NCBI GenBank assembly: GCA_023091735.1
Contig: JALKBU010000083.1
Span: forward strand, 26,534-90,533
Length of the DNA: 64,000 bases
Reading direction: 5' to 3'
Source of the DNA: Trichomonas tenax
Lineage: Eukaryota; Parabasalia; Trichomonadida; Trichomonadidae
The notes beneath the pieces are model-generated. The model saw only the letters and a program-made list of their open reading frames with translations, did no database searches and was not told the origin of the DNA. Position numbers and translations under genes: made by a program. This document shows, piece after piece, positions 10,526-21,875 of the stretch (the first letter of the stretch is position 1; every line of letters begins with the position of its first letter).

Positions 10526-10720
10526 GTTAAGGAAGAGGCTAAAGAAGAAGCCAAAGAAAAGACAAAGTAATTCTCATTCTTTCCAATTTACTAAATTTTG
10601 TATATCTTATAAAGATTTATTAATAAATAGATTTTTATTATTTCATTTTCATCTTTCAGCATTATCACCACAAGATGTACAGTATAGCAAATAATATATT
10701 TCGTCAGAAAATGTGAGTGT

Positions 10721-11803
10721 TTAGAGGAGATCAAAGAAATATGGCAAACCCTGTGCTAATTCCCAAATACCAAAACCAGCAACGCCTTCTTTGTCAATGA
10801 GTTTCATGCGTGCGTCCAAATCTTGAAGAGATGGATAGAATAATTGATGTGACTTGCTGTTTCTTGTGTAAAAGTAGGCTGTTTCCTCATATTGTGAGAG
10901 TAATTTCGCTGTTACCTTCGATTCATTAAGTGTTTGAATGAATTTGAGACCCTCGACGTATGTTGGTTGTGAAGATCCACCAAAGTCCATTCCGAAGAAT
11001 GGAAGCCCCACCATAAACTTCTTACTTGAGATTCCACTCTTCTTCAGCCACTGGAACACTTGCTCAATACCATTCTTTGGACAAATTGCGCTCGCTCCTG
11101 GAATTTCGTAGGCAGACATATACACGAGATCAGCTTGATCAGCAATCTTCTTCAAGTCCTTGCCGACACTGTCAGTGTATCCTCTGAAAATGGTTGGCAT
11201 CTCGCAGAAAACTTTTCCTTTCTTGCGACCAAACGCGACACGTATTTCTTTAACCAAAGCTGGAACATATTGGCAAGTTTGTGGATGCATGACGTAGTTT
11301 GGAACTTCCAAAAAGATAGCATCAAAACCATAAGATTCAATTATTGTTCCAATTGCTTGGCGGAACTGTCCAAAGATTTGCTTGTTGGACTGGTAGAACA
11401 CTTGTGGATTGATTTGGAAAATTAAACGTGGAGCGATTAATGTTTTTGGATGCTTCGTTTTCATTGAAGCTAACCAGTTTGTATCGATGGCATCAGTTCC
11501 TTTGATGATGAACTGCTTATTTTCGATCTCAGCAAATAACCATGTTGGTACAATAATCGAGAATTTGTTTCCAAAATCTTCAGCTAATCTATATCCATCC
11601 TTATTCCACGGTGTTACGAATCCAAGAACCTGCTTGCCTCTATTCGTGTAAATTGGTTGTTGATTTTCGCTAACTTCGTCATAATTATTCATAATTTGCT
11701 TGATTTCGACTTTTCCCTCTGTCAGGCCTTTGTCGAATACGCTGTCGTCGACGTAACTGAACGAAGGGTAAACGACAGAAATCGAAAAAACATAAAGAAA
11801 CAT
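10721..11803 (-). CDS. CHID1: CHID1-like glycoside hydrolase family 18 protein (secreted/lysosomal)
   Basis: 360 residues. A hydrophobic N-terminus (MFLYVFSISVVYPSFS) is consistent with a signal peptide. From about residue 58 it follows the CHID1 (stabilin-interacting chitinase-like) plan: VLGFVTPWNKDGY, the PTWLF strand, the PRLIFQ strand, the GFDAIFLEVPN strand, VYMSAYE, GLPFFGMDFGG, and the closing FGIWELAQGLPYFFDLL, which is diagnostic for this subgroup. The canonical chitinase DxxDxDxE is reduced to a pattern with one Asp and the terminal Glu, as in CHID1, so activity on chitin is doubtful. Family knowledge suggests a lectin-like or lysosomal role. Full length, no lesions. Confidence 0.85.
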   Translation of the reverse strand: MFLYVFSISVVYPSFSYVDDSVFDKGLTEGKVEIKQIMNNYDEVSENQQPIYTNRGKQVLGFVTPWNKDGYRLAEDFGNKFSIIVPTWLFAEIENKQFIIKGTDAIDTNWLASMKTKHPKTLIAPRLIFQINPQVFYQSNKQIFGQFRQAIGTIIESYGFDAIFLEVPNYVMHPQTCQYVPALVKEIRVAFGRKKGKVFCEMPTIFRGYTDSVGKDLKKIADQADLVYMSAYEIPGASAICPKNGIEQVFQWLKKSGISSKKFMVGLPFFGMDFGGSSQPTYVEGLKFIQTLNESKVTAKLLSQYEETAYFYTRNSKSHQLFYPSLQDLDARMKLIDKEGVAGFGIWELAQGLPYFFDLL

Positions 11804-12482
11804 ATTTTAAAAATCTGACACAAATTTTGACATTGTCAAAACGTTGAAAGTAATGAGGCCAATTACATGAAATACAAACTTCTCATCATGTTTTCTATCG
11901 ATTTCTCACTGAATTATTCAGATTTGGTAAATATATATTTTTCATTGATTTTATAATTTGGTTTTCAAGCCTAGTATATATTAAATCAGTTAAAGTGAGT
12001 TACAAACCAATGATTTGCATGCATGAAATAATGAAATATAATATATTTTTATTCAACAACTAATATTAACTTATATAAGTAATACGCATTAAATAATATT
12101 AATAGAAAGTTATGAAAATAATTGTATTAAATAGTTAACAGCTTTAACTTGTAATGGAAAGTATTTTCGACAATAATTTCATTCAATACATTAAAACATA
12201 CATAATAAATACAAAATTTCAATAATATAATCGATTTTTAAGAAGCTTATCAATATGTTCTTACCAAGAAACGCTTTAGCAAGAGAAATAATGAAGCAAA
12301 TAAAAATATGACAAATAAATTCATATTGTCAAAATAACAATATATTTTGACATATAAAATATTTATGCGTCAATATTTAAAGGTTAAGGTTTCTCTTCAA
12401 TAATCAAAATTTTCAACAAATATCGGTTATGCAAATCATAAGGAGAATATTTCTTAATTTTTTCAATATTTTTTTTTGTTGA
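11804..12482. other. intergenic
   Basis: About 680 very AT-rich bases between divergent genes. No open frame, repeat or conserved motif stands out apart from poly-A/T runs. Confidence 0.45.
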
Positions 12483-15400
12483 ATGGCTTCAAAGTCTTCT
12501 AATTCGAGCCATTCAACGAGAATCAATCAGATGAACCTTTTCGATGAGTCAAAGCGCTCTCTCCAGCTTGTTATCAACAATTTGAAGTTTCAAGCGCTAA
12601 CGTCGATAAAACCAATTTCAATTCTTGATATTTATCCGCAAATTCTATTTTTCATTAAAAACACGAGTCTAGAGAATGTGAGTGATCGCATTAAAATCCT
12701 TTCTGCTTTTTCTCCACTTGAATCATATTTTGTTAAAACAGCATTTTCGAACAAATGCACAGTATTCGGCACATTTACTTTCTACTGGCAGATATTTTCT
12801 AAAATGTTTTGGAAAATCAGTTCAAATTTCGTTTTAAATATTCAATCTGATTTAGAAGAATTAAAAGAGTTACTTGTGACAAATCCATTGCATTCTGCAG
12901 CTGTTGAATCAATTATTTCGATTCATCAATCGCAACCAAAAGATATAAATTTACTTCAAACTTCGATAAATAACTTTAAATCGCTCTTAAAAGGAAATGG
13001 ACCTGAGCACGAACAACTTGATGCAATTCAGAAGAAAATTGATAACTTCAGAGATATCAAAACATTTCGAGATTTTGTTAAAACTATCGATCAAATTTTA
13101 TCAAAGCAAGAAATCGTTTTTCAGACTTCATACAATGAGAGTGATATCGAAAAAATCTCAAATATGTCTTTAAGTTATTCGTTATTGTGCACAGAGACAA
13201 TATCATATTTTGATCAAAACTTTGTGAACGAATTGGTCGAAATTGAACAGATCCTTTACTATATCAAGAGCTTCACCGCACCAAAGGATTTATCAGAACT
13301 CTCTAAATTGCTCACAATGCAAGCAGAAGCGAAATTCCGTTCAACACCAATTGTTGCGCCAAATATTTTAACAGATATAGAAAATATAGTTCAGTCTAAT
13401 TATCCAGACTCAATACACACATTTTATGAATTTCTTGCATCTTATAAAAAATTATTTGATGGCCAAGTTGATCGCCCATTGGCATATTTGTCCGGTGTTT
13501 ATCTGAGCCTTATTGTTTTTGATCAAGGATTGGAAATTGACGATAATCACGATATGCAAAAGAATCTCGACGATGTGATGGTTGTTATATGCTTGCAAGT
13601 GATTTCTAGGTCCATTTACGAAGATTCATTAGTGTTGGATGAATATATGTCGAGTTATGTAACTCCATCAAATCAATTATTCTTAACAATCGAGAAACTC
13701 ACAAATGCTGCAACAGAACTCAAAAATTTGGGATTGGTCGATGAATATTATTCGAATTTCTTCGAAAGGTTTATTTTGATGTTCAGAAGTTTATTCAAAT
13801 TGTTGTCAATGGTTCAACCAAACATTTTGGAAACAACAATTGAAACATTTTGCATTTACGTTCCTCCGTTATTCTCTATTCCAAATCTTATCAAAAAGAA
13901 GTATTTGGACATATTGCGATCTGGTCAACCATCAATCGAAATATTGAGTAGTTCGCAGAGCATTTTAACTCCAAGCGAAGTCATTGAACGCGTCAGACAA
14001 TATATCATTCAAATGAATTCAAAACATTCAGTTTTAACTGTCGAAGATACATATGTAATCACAATTTTCTTATTCTACTATTGTGCTTCGCAGTTCTATA
14101 CGAATTATGTTCCAAAGAACTCCAATATATCAGAGTTCGTTTTGTGCGTTGAACCAAATCAAACATCAATTAAATTCCAGCAACTTGGTGAATGCTTAAT
14201 CGAGTTCATTGAAGAGAAGAGCTTCAGCAATATCAGTCTCGTTGAAAAATTTTTCTCAATCAACTTAGTTTCATTATACAAAAATTGCCAAAATGAATCA
14301 ACAGTCAAAGAACTTTATAAGTTCCTGTGCGAGAAATTATATATTCCAAAGCTTCCAGTGACATTCTTCGAAATGATTGAGTTCATCAAAGCAGCAATCA
14401 TGGCACATAAAGGTGAAGGAATTGAAACACTCAAATACATCAAATCCTGCTTTGAATCTCTTGAACTAATGGACTTTAACATTGATTTCGAGAAACTCGA
14501 GAAATGTTCATTAACACTTTCAGCATCATTCGGAAAGACAAACAGAATCACAAATAGCATTATAACATTTGCTAAATTCTTAAAAGTCTTCCACAGGACA
14601 TCTCTCAAGATGTCTGAAATCGGTTACGAATATCACAGCTATGATGCGACATCTTCTAATCTCGTTCAGTTGCTATTGATGTCCAATGTTTCAATGTCGA
14701 TGGAAGATATTTTCAACGGATATCCAACAGTTTTACAAAAGATGCACCAAGTTTTCCCATTCAACAATTCCAATGCAAATTCATGCGACAAAGGTGTTTT
14801 CATGCCTCTTGTTGACGGCATTCGGCAGTTTTTGCAGAGACCAGCGAATTCACAGACAAAACTCGATGAAGAATTTTTCAAGATTGTTCAGGCCTTTATT
14901 TATTCATTCTCAGTTTTCATCAAATATAACCAAGAAAACAAAGCATTGAACGAACTCGTTAAGAGCATGGTTTCTGCTGCAATGCTGTTCCCCAAGCAAG
15001 GGGCAAACTTCAATGCACAGTATGAGAAATACCACATCGATCTTCTCGTTACACTCCTTACATTGAGAAAGTATATAACACAATCAAATACGATCAAAAA
15101 GAATTTCATTACTGATTGGTTGACGTCTGATGTTGATGAGTTCACAGCAACAATAATGAGAAGTGCCATTAGAGTTTGGAGTATTGATTATTCTAACGTT
15201 GCTTTGCAAATGATTATGAAGCTCAATGACGCATTCAAGCCCGATATTTCCTACACTCCACAAAATGGACAAGTGTTCCTCACAACAGCGATTAAAGAGC
15301 CAACGCCTGATATCTGCATTTCCTTTGATTTCCCATCTGCTCAAAATTTGGTCACTGCAAGCAGACGCGTTCAAGATCGTAAACTTTATGATCTCATTCA

Positions 15401-16214
15401 GAAGTTGTCTGTCTTTCTTAAAGATCAAACAGTGAAAATCGAAACAGGAAAGTTCTGCCTGAAGAATGCTTCTCTTTTGGCAATGCAGGAAGATTTGATT
15501 CTCGATATCGAACGCAGCGTTGCAAAAGTTTCTGAAGAAATAGACCGAGTTAGAGAAATTAAAGCGAAGCAACCGGAAATAATCAAACAAAAGATTCAGC
15601 AATTTAATGCAGATTTAGAAGCGAGTACATCAAAAGTTGCCGCTGAAAGATCGAAACTAGAAACAGTTGTTGCTGAATTGAAAAATCTCGAAGAACAAAA
15701 TCAAGCAAGAAAGAAGGAACTCGAAGGCCTTAAGTCAACAATATCCGCGGAAGATGTTCTTGTTTTGTCAAGAGGAATCCATCTCGATAATGACGATGAT
15801 AAAAGCGATGATATTCGTCAGCAACTGGAGATCGATCAATATGTTGATGCAGTCAAGAACCAGAATGACAAACTTCGCCTTGCCATTAAGCGTCGCCGTC
15901 TCATGGGAGAGATTCCTCGTCTTCTCGAAAGTGATTCTGATGACAGCTATAAGAAAGTCGCAGATGAACTTAAGAAGAAGATTGCAGATTTATTGGCGCC
16001 ATCGATTAAAGATTCCAAACACAATTACTTCCTTCCGATGCCAACAGAAGTTTCAAATCTTTTATCCTTCTGTGTTAATCTCAATACGAAGACACCAACC
16101 AAAGAAAGCGTTTTCAAGATGAAGGATTCACTTCTGAAGTTCATCGATACAACAGAGAACTTCATCACCCAAATGAAGACAAACAGAGCAGTCATGAAAA
16201 ATCTCAAGAAATAA
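12483..16214 (+). CDS. large helical orphan protein with C-terminal coiled coil
   Basis: 1,243 residues in one uninterrupted frame. The first ~1,000 residues are predicted helical with alternating hydrophobic and charged segments and no membrane span or signal peptide, compatible with an alpha-solenoid or a large scaffold. Residues about 1,015-1,110 form a clear coiled coil (VAAERSKLETVVAELKNL region), followed by an acidic patch (DNDDDKSDDIRQQ) and a helical C-terminus. The N-terminus is serine-rich. I recognise no family; it is probably lineage-specific. The ATG follows a T-run and no earlier in-frame Met exists. The long intact frame beside so many broken genes argues that it is under selection. 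Confidence 0.8.
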   Translation: MASKSSNSSHSTRINQMNLFDESKRSLQLVINNLKFQALTSIKPISILDIYPQILFFIKNTSLENVSDRIKILSAFSPLESYFVKTAFSNKCTVFGTFTFYWQIFSKMFWKISSNFVLNIQSDLEELKELLVTNPLHSAAVESIISIHQSQPKDINLLQTSINNFKSLLKGNGPEHEQLDAIQKKIDNFRDIKTFRDFVKTIDQILSKQEIVFQTSYNESDIEKISNMSLSYSLLCTETISYFDQNFVNELVEIEQILYYIKSFTAPKDLSELSKLLTMQAEAKFRSTPIVAPNILTDIENIVQSNYPDSIHTFYEFLASYKKLFDGQVDRPLAYLSGVYLSLIVFDQGLEIDDNHDMQKNLDDVMVVICLQVISRSIYEDSLVLDEYMSSYVTPSNQLFLTIEKLTNAATELKNLGLVDEYYSNFFERFILMFRSLFKLLSMVQPNILETTIETFCIYVPPLFSIPNLIKKKYLDILRSGQPSIEILSSSQSILTPSEVIERVRQYIIQMNSKHSVLTVEDTYVITIFLFYYCASQFYTNYVPKNSNISEFVLCVEPNQTSIKFQQLGECLIEFIEEKSFSNISLVEKFFSINLVSLYKNCQNESTVKELYKFLCEKLYIPKLPVTFFEMIEFIKAAIMAHKGEGIETLKYIKSCFESLELMDFNIDFEKLEKCSLTLSASFGKTNRITNSIITFAKFLKVFHRTSLKMSEIGYEYHSYDATSSNLVQLLLMSNVSMSMEDIFNGYPTVLQKMHQVFPFNNSNANSCDKGVFMPLVDGIRQFLQRPANSQTKLDEEFFKIVQAFIYSFSVFIKYNQENKALNELVKSMVSAAMLFPKQGANFNAQYEKYHIDLLVTLLTLRKYITQSNTIKKNFITDWLTSDVDEFTATIMRSAIRVWSIDYSNVALQMIMKLNDAFKPDISYTPQNGQVFLTTAIKEPTPDICISFDFPSAQNLVTASRRVQDRKLYDLIQKLSVFLKDQTVKIETGKFCLKNASLLAMQEDLILDIERSVAKVSEEIDRVREIKAKQPEIIKQKIQQFNADLEASTSKVAAERSKLETVVAELKNLEEQNQARKKELEGLKSTISAEDVLVLSRGIHLDNDDDKSDDIRQQLEIDQYVDAVKNQNDKLRLAIKRRRLMGEIPRLLESDSDDSYKKVADELKKKIADLLAPSIKDSKHNYFLPMPTEVSNLLSFCVNLNTKTPTKESVFKMKDSLLKFIDTTENFITQMKTNRAVMKNLKK

Positions 16215-16449
16215 TTTATGAATAAATGTTTTAGTATTTTAAGAACTACATCATATCCTTTGCATCCAAATATGAGAATCCAATAATTAAACCAATGAAA
16301 TTTTTAAACACCAAAGATCGAAATCAAATAACTTGATTTTTTTGATGATCATTTTATTTAAAAATGATGAAAAACAAAGGAGAATAATATAGAAAATAGT
16401 TTAGAAGAGAGAATATAATATATATAATAGGACGAAGAGAAAAGAAGGT

Positions 16450-17790
16450 TTAAACCTTCCATGAGAGAACGTTTTCACCATTGCCTCTGACAAAAGCGAA
16501 AGCAGGTGGAATGTTGGAGATGAGTTTGAGGATATCGACGTTAATGGAAGCGTTCATATCATCTGTTGGGACGAATAATGTGGAAATAACAAGAGCCGCG
16601 CTGCTGGAGAATTCATGAATCATGTCTGAAAAGAGCAAGAATCTCGTGAATGTCTGATCATAGGCAGATCTGTGCGTGAGATTCTCCCAATATGGTGTAG
16701 CGAATGCAGATGGTCTCAGCTTTCTTTCGCAAAGCTCTCTTCTGACAACTTCTGCGTCGATTCTGAACTTCTCACAAAGCTTTCTTGTTCTGTACTCTGA
16801 CTCCGCGACAGTATCACCATTGCCTGCGTAAGCAACAGTGATGATGTGGATCTTCTTCTTCATGAACTTAGCAATGATGTAGCCGGCAAGAACTGTGAGG
16901 CTTCCTTCATCGGAGAGCCAGTAGATGTCGATGTAATCGCTCTGTGCGTTGATTTCGTTCGGTCTTGTTGCGAAAATGCATTCGTATATAGCTTTGAGGA
17001 TTTCCAACGTCATTTCGTGGATTTCGTCGTTTGGTCTACCGTCCATGTTGATGAAAACTGTGTTTGGCCTGAATGCGCCAACGCTTGATGTAAGCATCTG
17101 GCGCGTGAGGGCATCGATCAGATTTGCGGCCATGACAGTCTCGTAGAAGATGTTATACGCATTTGTGTAATACTTTTGAAGACTTGTCCTCTGCTCTAAA
17201 GCAACATTGATGCCGTTTGATTCGTTGATAACTTGGCTGACGATGCAGAAACCTTCTCCACTAAGAACAACGTCGATGAATGGAAGCGTTGTCTCTTCAA
17301 GCTTTTAGTTTTCACCGACAACTGTCAACAAATTGATCCTGAGGAGCTTCGGATTGAGAGAAATCCTCTGGTGCCCAAGGCGTGTGAAAACGCCCTGTAG
17401 AAGGCCTTAGCTTGGTGAAGAGAGCCCCAGTTCTGATCAGATCCGTAGTAGACACTGAGGGCATAGATAATACCGAAGATAATCTTTTTGATCAATGTAT
17501 TGAGCCAAAAAATCGTACAGCAAAGCACAAAAGTGATGATAACGCCAAAAAGACTCAAATACAGGCTCCAATACTTCGCCTTTGGGCGCCATCCTGGAAT
17601 GCGAGCGCGAGAAGCAGACCAAACACACCAATTGAAGACGACAGTCAAGAAGAAGATTGTGTTGATATTGGCGGTGAAATCGAGGTCACCGATTGCAACG
17701 AAGATTGCTGTGATTGTCAATGGAATAACGTAATCGTAGTGCCATATGATCTTCGGGAGCAGTCTGTCGTTCGCGAGTGTTGTGATAAGA
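16450..17790 (-). pseudogene. SLC12-type cation-chloride cotransporter, C-terminal half, decayed
   Basis: Minus-strand frames encode the later part of an SLC12 cotransporter. From 17790 down come transmembrane segments with the family pattern LLPKIIWHYDYVIPLT, NINTIFFLTVVFNW and PGWRPKAKYWSLYLSLFG, then NWGS. After that comes the cytosolic domain with DIYWLSDEGSLTVLAGYI (the family's IDVWWL-D-GGLT element) and the natural end FVRGNGENVLSWKV. There are two lesions: a frameshift near 17395 and an in-frame TAA at 17305-17307. The first half of the transporter is absent; it is replaced in frame by ABC-transporter sequence at about 17790. Codons are C/G-rich as in expressed genes, so decay looks recent. 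It would have moved Cl- with K+ and/or Na+ across the plasma membrane. Confidence 0.8.
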
Positions 17791-19316
17791 TCGATTGGAG
17801 AACCAACGAGAATATCTCTAGAAATGGAAATTCTCTGCTTCTGACTGCCAGAAAGTGAGGAAGGTTCTACCATTGTGTTGTAGTTATCTGGGATCAGCAT
17901 AATGAATGGGTGAGTGTTACCTGTCTGAGCAGCCTCAGCGATGTCCTTATCGTTAGCATTCGGAACAGCCTACCTGATATTATCCTTGATGGACATTGAG
18001 AAGAGGACGGGGCCCTGAGGAACGATACTGATCTGGCTTCTCAAGTACTTTGGAGACCATTTTGTGATTTTGACATCATCGACCAAGATCCCGCCAGACT
18101 CGATCTCGTAGAATCTCTTGAGCAACTGAAGTGTTGTGGACTTACTGCAGCCAGATTCACCAATCAAAGCGACTGTCTCTCCCTGGTTGACTGTGAAATT
18201 CAAGTTCTTGAGAGCGTACTCAGCAGGGCCTTTGTACTTGAAGCAGACATTGCGGAACTCAACCTTACCATTGACTGTTGTTGCTGGCCCATCACCAAAG
18301 CGCAGGTTGACTTCAACTGGCTGCTCGAGGATCTGAAGGATCTTAGCAGCGGAGACCTTTGCACGGTCGAAATCTTCGACGAGAGCAAGAGCTGTTGAAA
18401 TACCGAGAGCGGAGAAGATGAAGGACATCATAAGAGACATAAGGTCACCGTTCTCCATTCCCCATCCTGGACGACGTGCGATGATCCAGCATGAGAAGTA
18501 CTGGAAGTAGATGATCATCGTGTGGATAACAATGTGAAAGAAACCATCTTCGATACCCTGAATCCTTGAACCATGATTAAAAACATCCATAATCTTGTCG
18601 AGGAATCTTCTGTACTCTTCGGCTCCGTACATTTCATTATCGAAGGACTTGACAGTTCTGAACGCGTTGATGACCTGCTCTGCCTTTGTGCCAGCGTCAG
18701 CTGTTGACTCGTTGTACTGCTTCCAGAGATTTGTGATCTTCGTCTGGCCGAACCAGTAAATGAAGCCGCAAATCGGGTATGTGATGAAGACAGTAAAAGT
18801 GACTCTCCAAGCCAGAAAGAAGGAAAGAATAATACCAGCGATTGCTTGAATTGAGTTCTGGAAGGCCATAATGAACTTTGTAATGTAAACTTCGTTAAGA
18901 ACAGCACAATCATTAGTTAATCTGCTCAAAAGGAGATCAGTTTCGTTCTGGTCGAAGTATGTGATATCTAATTCCATGAGTTTCTTGTAAATGTGCTTTC
19001 TAAGGTCGGAAAAGAAGTATGGGTTGGAATAGCCAGCGACTATGTGCTGGATAAGCATCAAAACCGTGAAACAAACAATGTAAATTACCATTTTGATGAT
19101 CAATTTAACAACAGAGTCGATGAAATCAGTCGAATTCGCGATAATAATAGACATGTTACCCATGAGCACGTTCATAACCATAGGCATTGCACTGCAAACA
19201 AATTCGAAGAACAAAGCAATGGTAAAGATCCACTTTCTATCATAGTACCTCATAATACGCTTGTGCTCGCCTCAGTGGATCTCCACTTTCTCCTCACCAC
19301 TATTCTTGGCAACCAT
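17791..19316 (-). pseudogene. ABCB-type half-transporter, truncated and fused to the SLC12 relic
   Basis: Reading down from an ATG at 19316, the frame holds a short N-terminus, an in-frame TGA at 19272-19274 (probably an old Trp codon) and about six transmembrane segments. Then comes the ABC ATPase up to the signature loop (SSLSGSQKQRISISRDIL). A TAG at 17970-17972 interrupts it where a Tyr is usual (DNIR then AVPNAN). The Walker A reads GESGCSKST, with the invariant Gly before Lys changed to Ser. Coding similarity to ABC stops at ILVGSPI (about 17795), before Walker B, and continues without a frame change into SLC12 sequence. This looks like a deletion or recombination that joined two neighbouring genes. 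No functional ATPase can result. Confidence 0.8.
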
Positions 19317-19677
19317 CAACTAAAAATGTTCTCTTTAAAATTGAGACAAAATGAACCCTCAAAAATTGAACGATCATTTCAATTTTTTAATTGAGGATAA
19401 AAATTTTTCCTCTCAATTTAGAGTTTATCCATTATCGCTTAACATTCTGCTTTATTGTATCTGAAAAGCCAATATTTTCATTCTTCGCCGGACAAAATTA
19501 TGCTTTTTAAAAGGGTTCGCATTTTTACTCCCAATCGCTACTAAAACTACGCTTGCAGGAGCTAAAGAGGAATAATGAGCAAAAGAATAAAATTTAAAAT
19601 GAATGGGCCATGACCCATTTACTTCTCAAAATATTTCAACACTCTCAATTTGTAAAATTATTTTTATTGTTTTATAG

Positions 19678-21653
19678 ATGAACATGTGTGCTCAGTCAAG
19701 CGAGTACTCTAGCAGCATGTCCTCGAGTGCTTCTAGTTTCATCATCCAGGAGATGTTCTCTAGCGAAGAGAACAACAAAGCCCGTTGTAAGATTTATGGT
19801 GTCTTGTTCAGCGATCCATAGGCATACTTGGGAACAATTCCAGCCGTTATATCCGATGCTACACAAATTGTCAACTATATCATTCTTGGTTACATTATCA
19901 ATGCAATGTCTGAATATGCTTTAGGCAGAAGAGATGATCCTATGCCACGCGTTGCAATGCTATTGGTTTATCAAGCTATTGTTTCTGTCATTATTGGTAT
20001 TTGCCGAAGTTTGACAAGTTTCATGTGGATCAGAGCCAGTGCTCACGTTTCTATTAAGATTAGAGATGAAATCTTTACTAATATTATGAAGTACGATGTC
20101 GCTTTCTTCGATACATTTTGGGTGAAGATGTCGCTGTTTTGCAGGAATGCTTCGGTGCGAACAAGGGCGGCCAGTTCGTTATTGATACAATCATGGTCTT
20201 CGTTTACAACTGGAAGCTCGGTTTGATCGCTTTAACTTTGTTCCCAGTCGTCGCAGTCATCATCATCTTGTTCCATCCACAGATTGCTAAGCGCGGCCAG
20301 GCGAGATTCAGAAACGTCGCCGGATCAATGACAATCGTCGAAGAAACATTGGGTTCTATCAGAATAGTCAGAGGCTACAACTGTGAAGAGGGAGATGAGC
20401 GAAGATTCAACGAGGAGATAGAAATGGGCGCTCACCACTATAAGATCTTCACAATCATCATGATCCTCATGTGGTCTGTCGTTCTCGGTGACCTCTACTG
20501 GGGTGCAACAATGGTTGACACAACCCCAGGCACTCATTTCGGTGCTGGGCAGCTTTTCTCTTGCTTATGCTTCACATTCTTCGGCTCCTTTGGTTTGGTT
20601 ATGCTCATGAAAGGTCTTAACGCCGAGCAGAGAGCTGTCCACCCCGGTGCTAGAATCATGCAGTTGCTCAACTACCAGACGCACATCAACTTCGACGGTG
20701 GTGAGACATACGAACCATTCATTGGTCATATCAAATTCCAGAACGTTTCCTTCTGCTATCCAACAAGATCTGTTATGGTTTTGAAGAATGTCAACTTCGA
20801 GATCAAGCCAAGAGAGAGTGTCGCTCTCGTCGGTCACTCAGGCTCTGGCAAGTCCACATGCGTCCAGCTCATCGAAAGATACTACGATGTCACAGAGGGC
20901 ATCATTTCCATCGATGGCCACAACATCAAGGATCTCGATCCAAAGTCGCTGCACAGGAAGATGGCTTTGGTCTCCCAGGATCCAGTTTTGTTCCAGGAGT
21001 CTATCAAGATGAATGTTATGTACGGCGTTGAGAAGAACAAGACTGACAAGGAAGTTTGGGATGCCCTTGATAAGGCTAATGCTAAGAAGTTCGTCCAGAA
21101 GTTCGAGAATCAGCTCCAGCAGTTGATCGGTGATCGTGGTAGTACATTTTCCGGTGGTCAGAAGCAGAGAATTACAAGAGCTGTCATCAAGGACCCAGTC
21201 ATCCTGATCTGCGATGAAGCTACGTCTGCTCTCGATAGTGAGTCCGAGAAGAATGTTCAAGCTGCTCTTGATAAGATTCTCGAAACAAGAACTGGTATCA
21301 TTGTCGCTCACAGACTTTCCACAATTAGAAACGCTAACATCATTTATTGCTTCGATGCTGGTGAGATCAAGGAGAGAGGTACACACGATGAACTTGTTGC
21401 TCTCCAAGGTTACTACTACAACCTAGTCAAGCACCAGATGCAGAAGGCGGAGGCTGAAGCTGCAAAGAAGCTCGAGGAAGAGAAGAAGGGTACTAAGCCT
21501 CAGGAGGAAGAAAAGAAGCCAAAGGAGGAAGAGAAGAAGCCTGCTAAGAAGGAGAAGGATGAGGAATCCTCTTCATCATCATCTAGCAACAGCAAGTCCA
21601 CTAAGGCTGAAGATATTGAGGAAGTAGATTCTGGCAGTGGTGCCGAGATTTAA
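19678..21653 (+). pseudogene. ABCB-type half-transporter with two lesions
   Basis: The frame starts at ATG 19678 with a Ser-rich N-terminus and is stopped at TAG 19819-19821 (context SDP-stop-AYLGTIPAV, probably an old Trp). It resumes through the first transmembrane segments to FFDT, then shifts by one base in a T run near 20115. From there to the end (20118-21653) it is intact. It carries the remaining membrane segments, Walker A GHSGSGKST, the Q-loop SQDPVLFQES, signature FSGGQKQRI, Walker B VILICDEATSALD, the H-loop AHRLSTI, and a Lys/Glu/Ser-rich tail. The nucleotide-binding domain is therefore complete while the 5' half is broken. It is head-to-head with the other ABC relic. If re-initiation or sequence error were involved it could still be a live exporter, which I think less likely. 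Confidence 0.75.
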
Positions 21654-21875
21654 ATTTCATCATATTTCTGTCTATTGAAATAAAATTTTATCATTTTGTT
21701 TAATTTGAACATTTCTTTAATTCTATTCAATCCTTTCTCTTCTGATTATATAATTTGATGTCTATAGAGTTTGTGTTATCATAAAGTATTACTGTGATTA
21801 AGTTCTCTTATTGAAATAGTAATAAGAGAATAAAAAAGTGATTTGATTTAAAAGTATTATTTATTATAATTTTTC

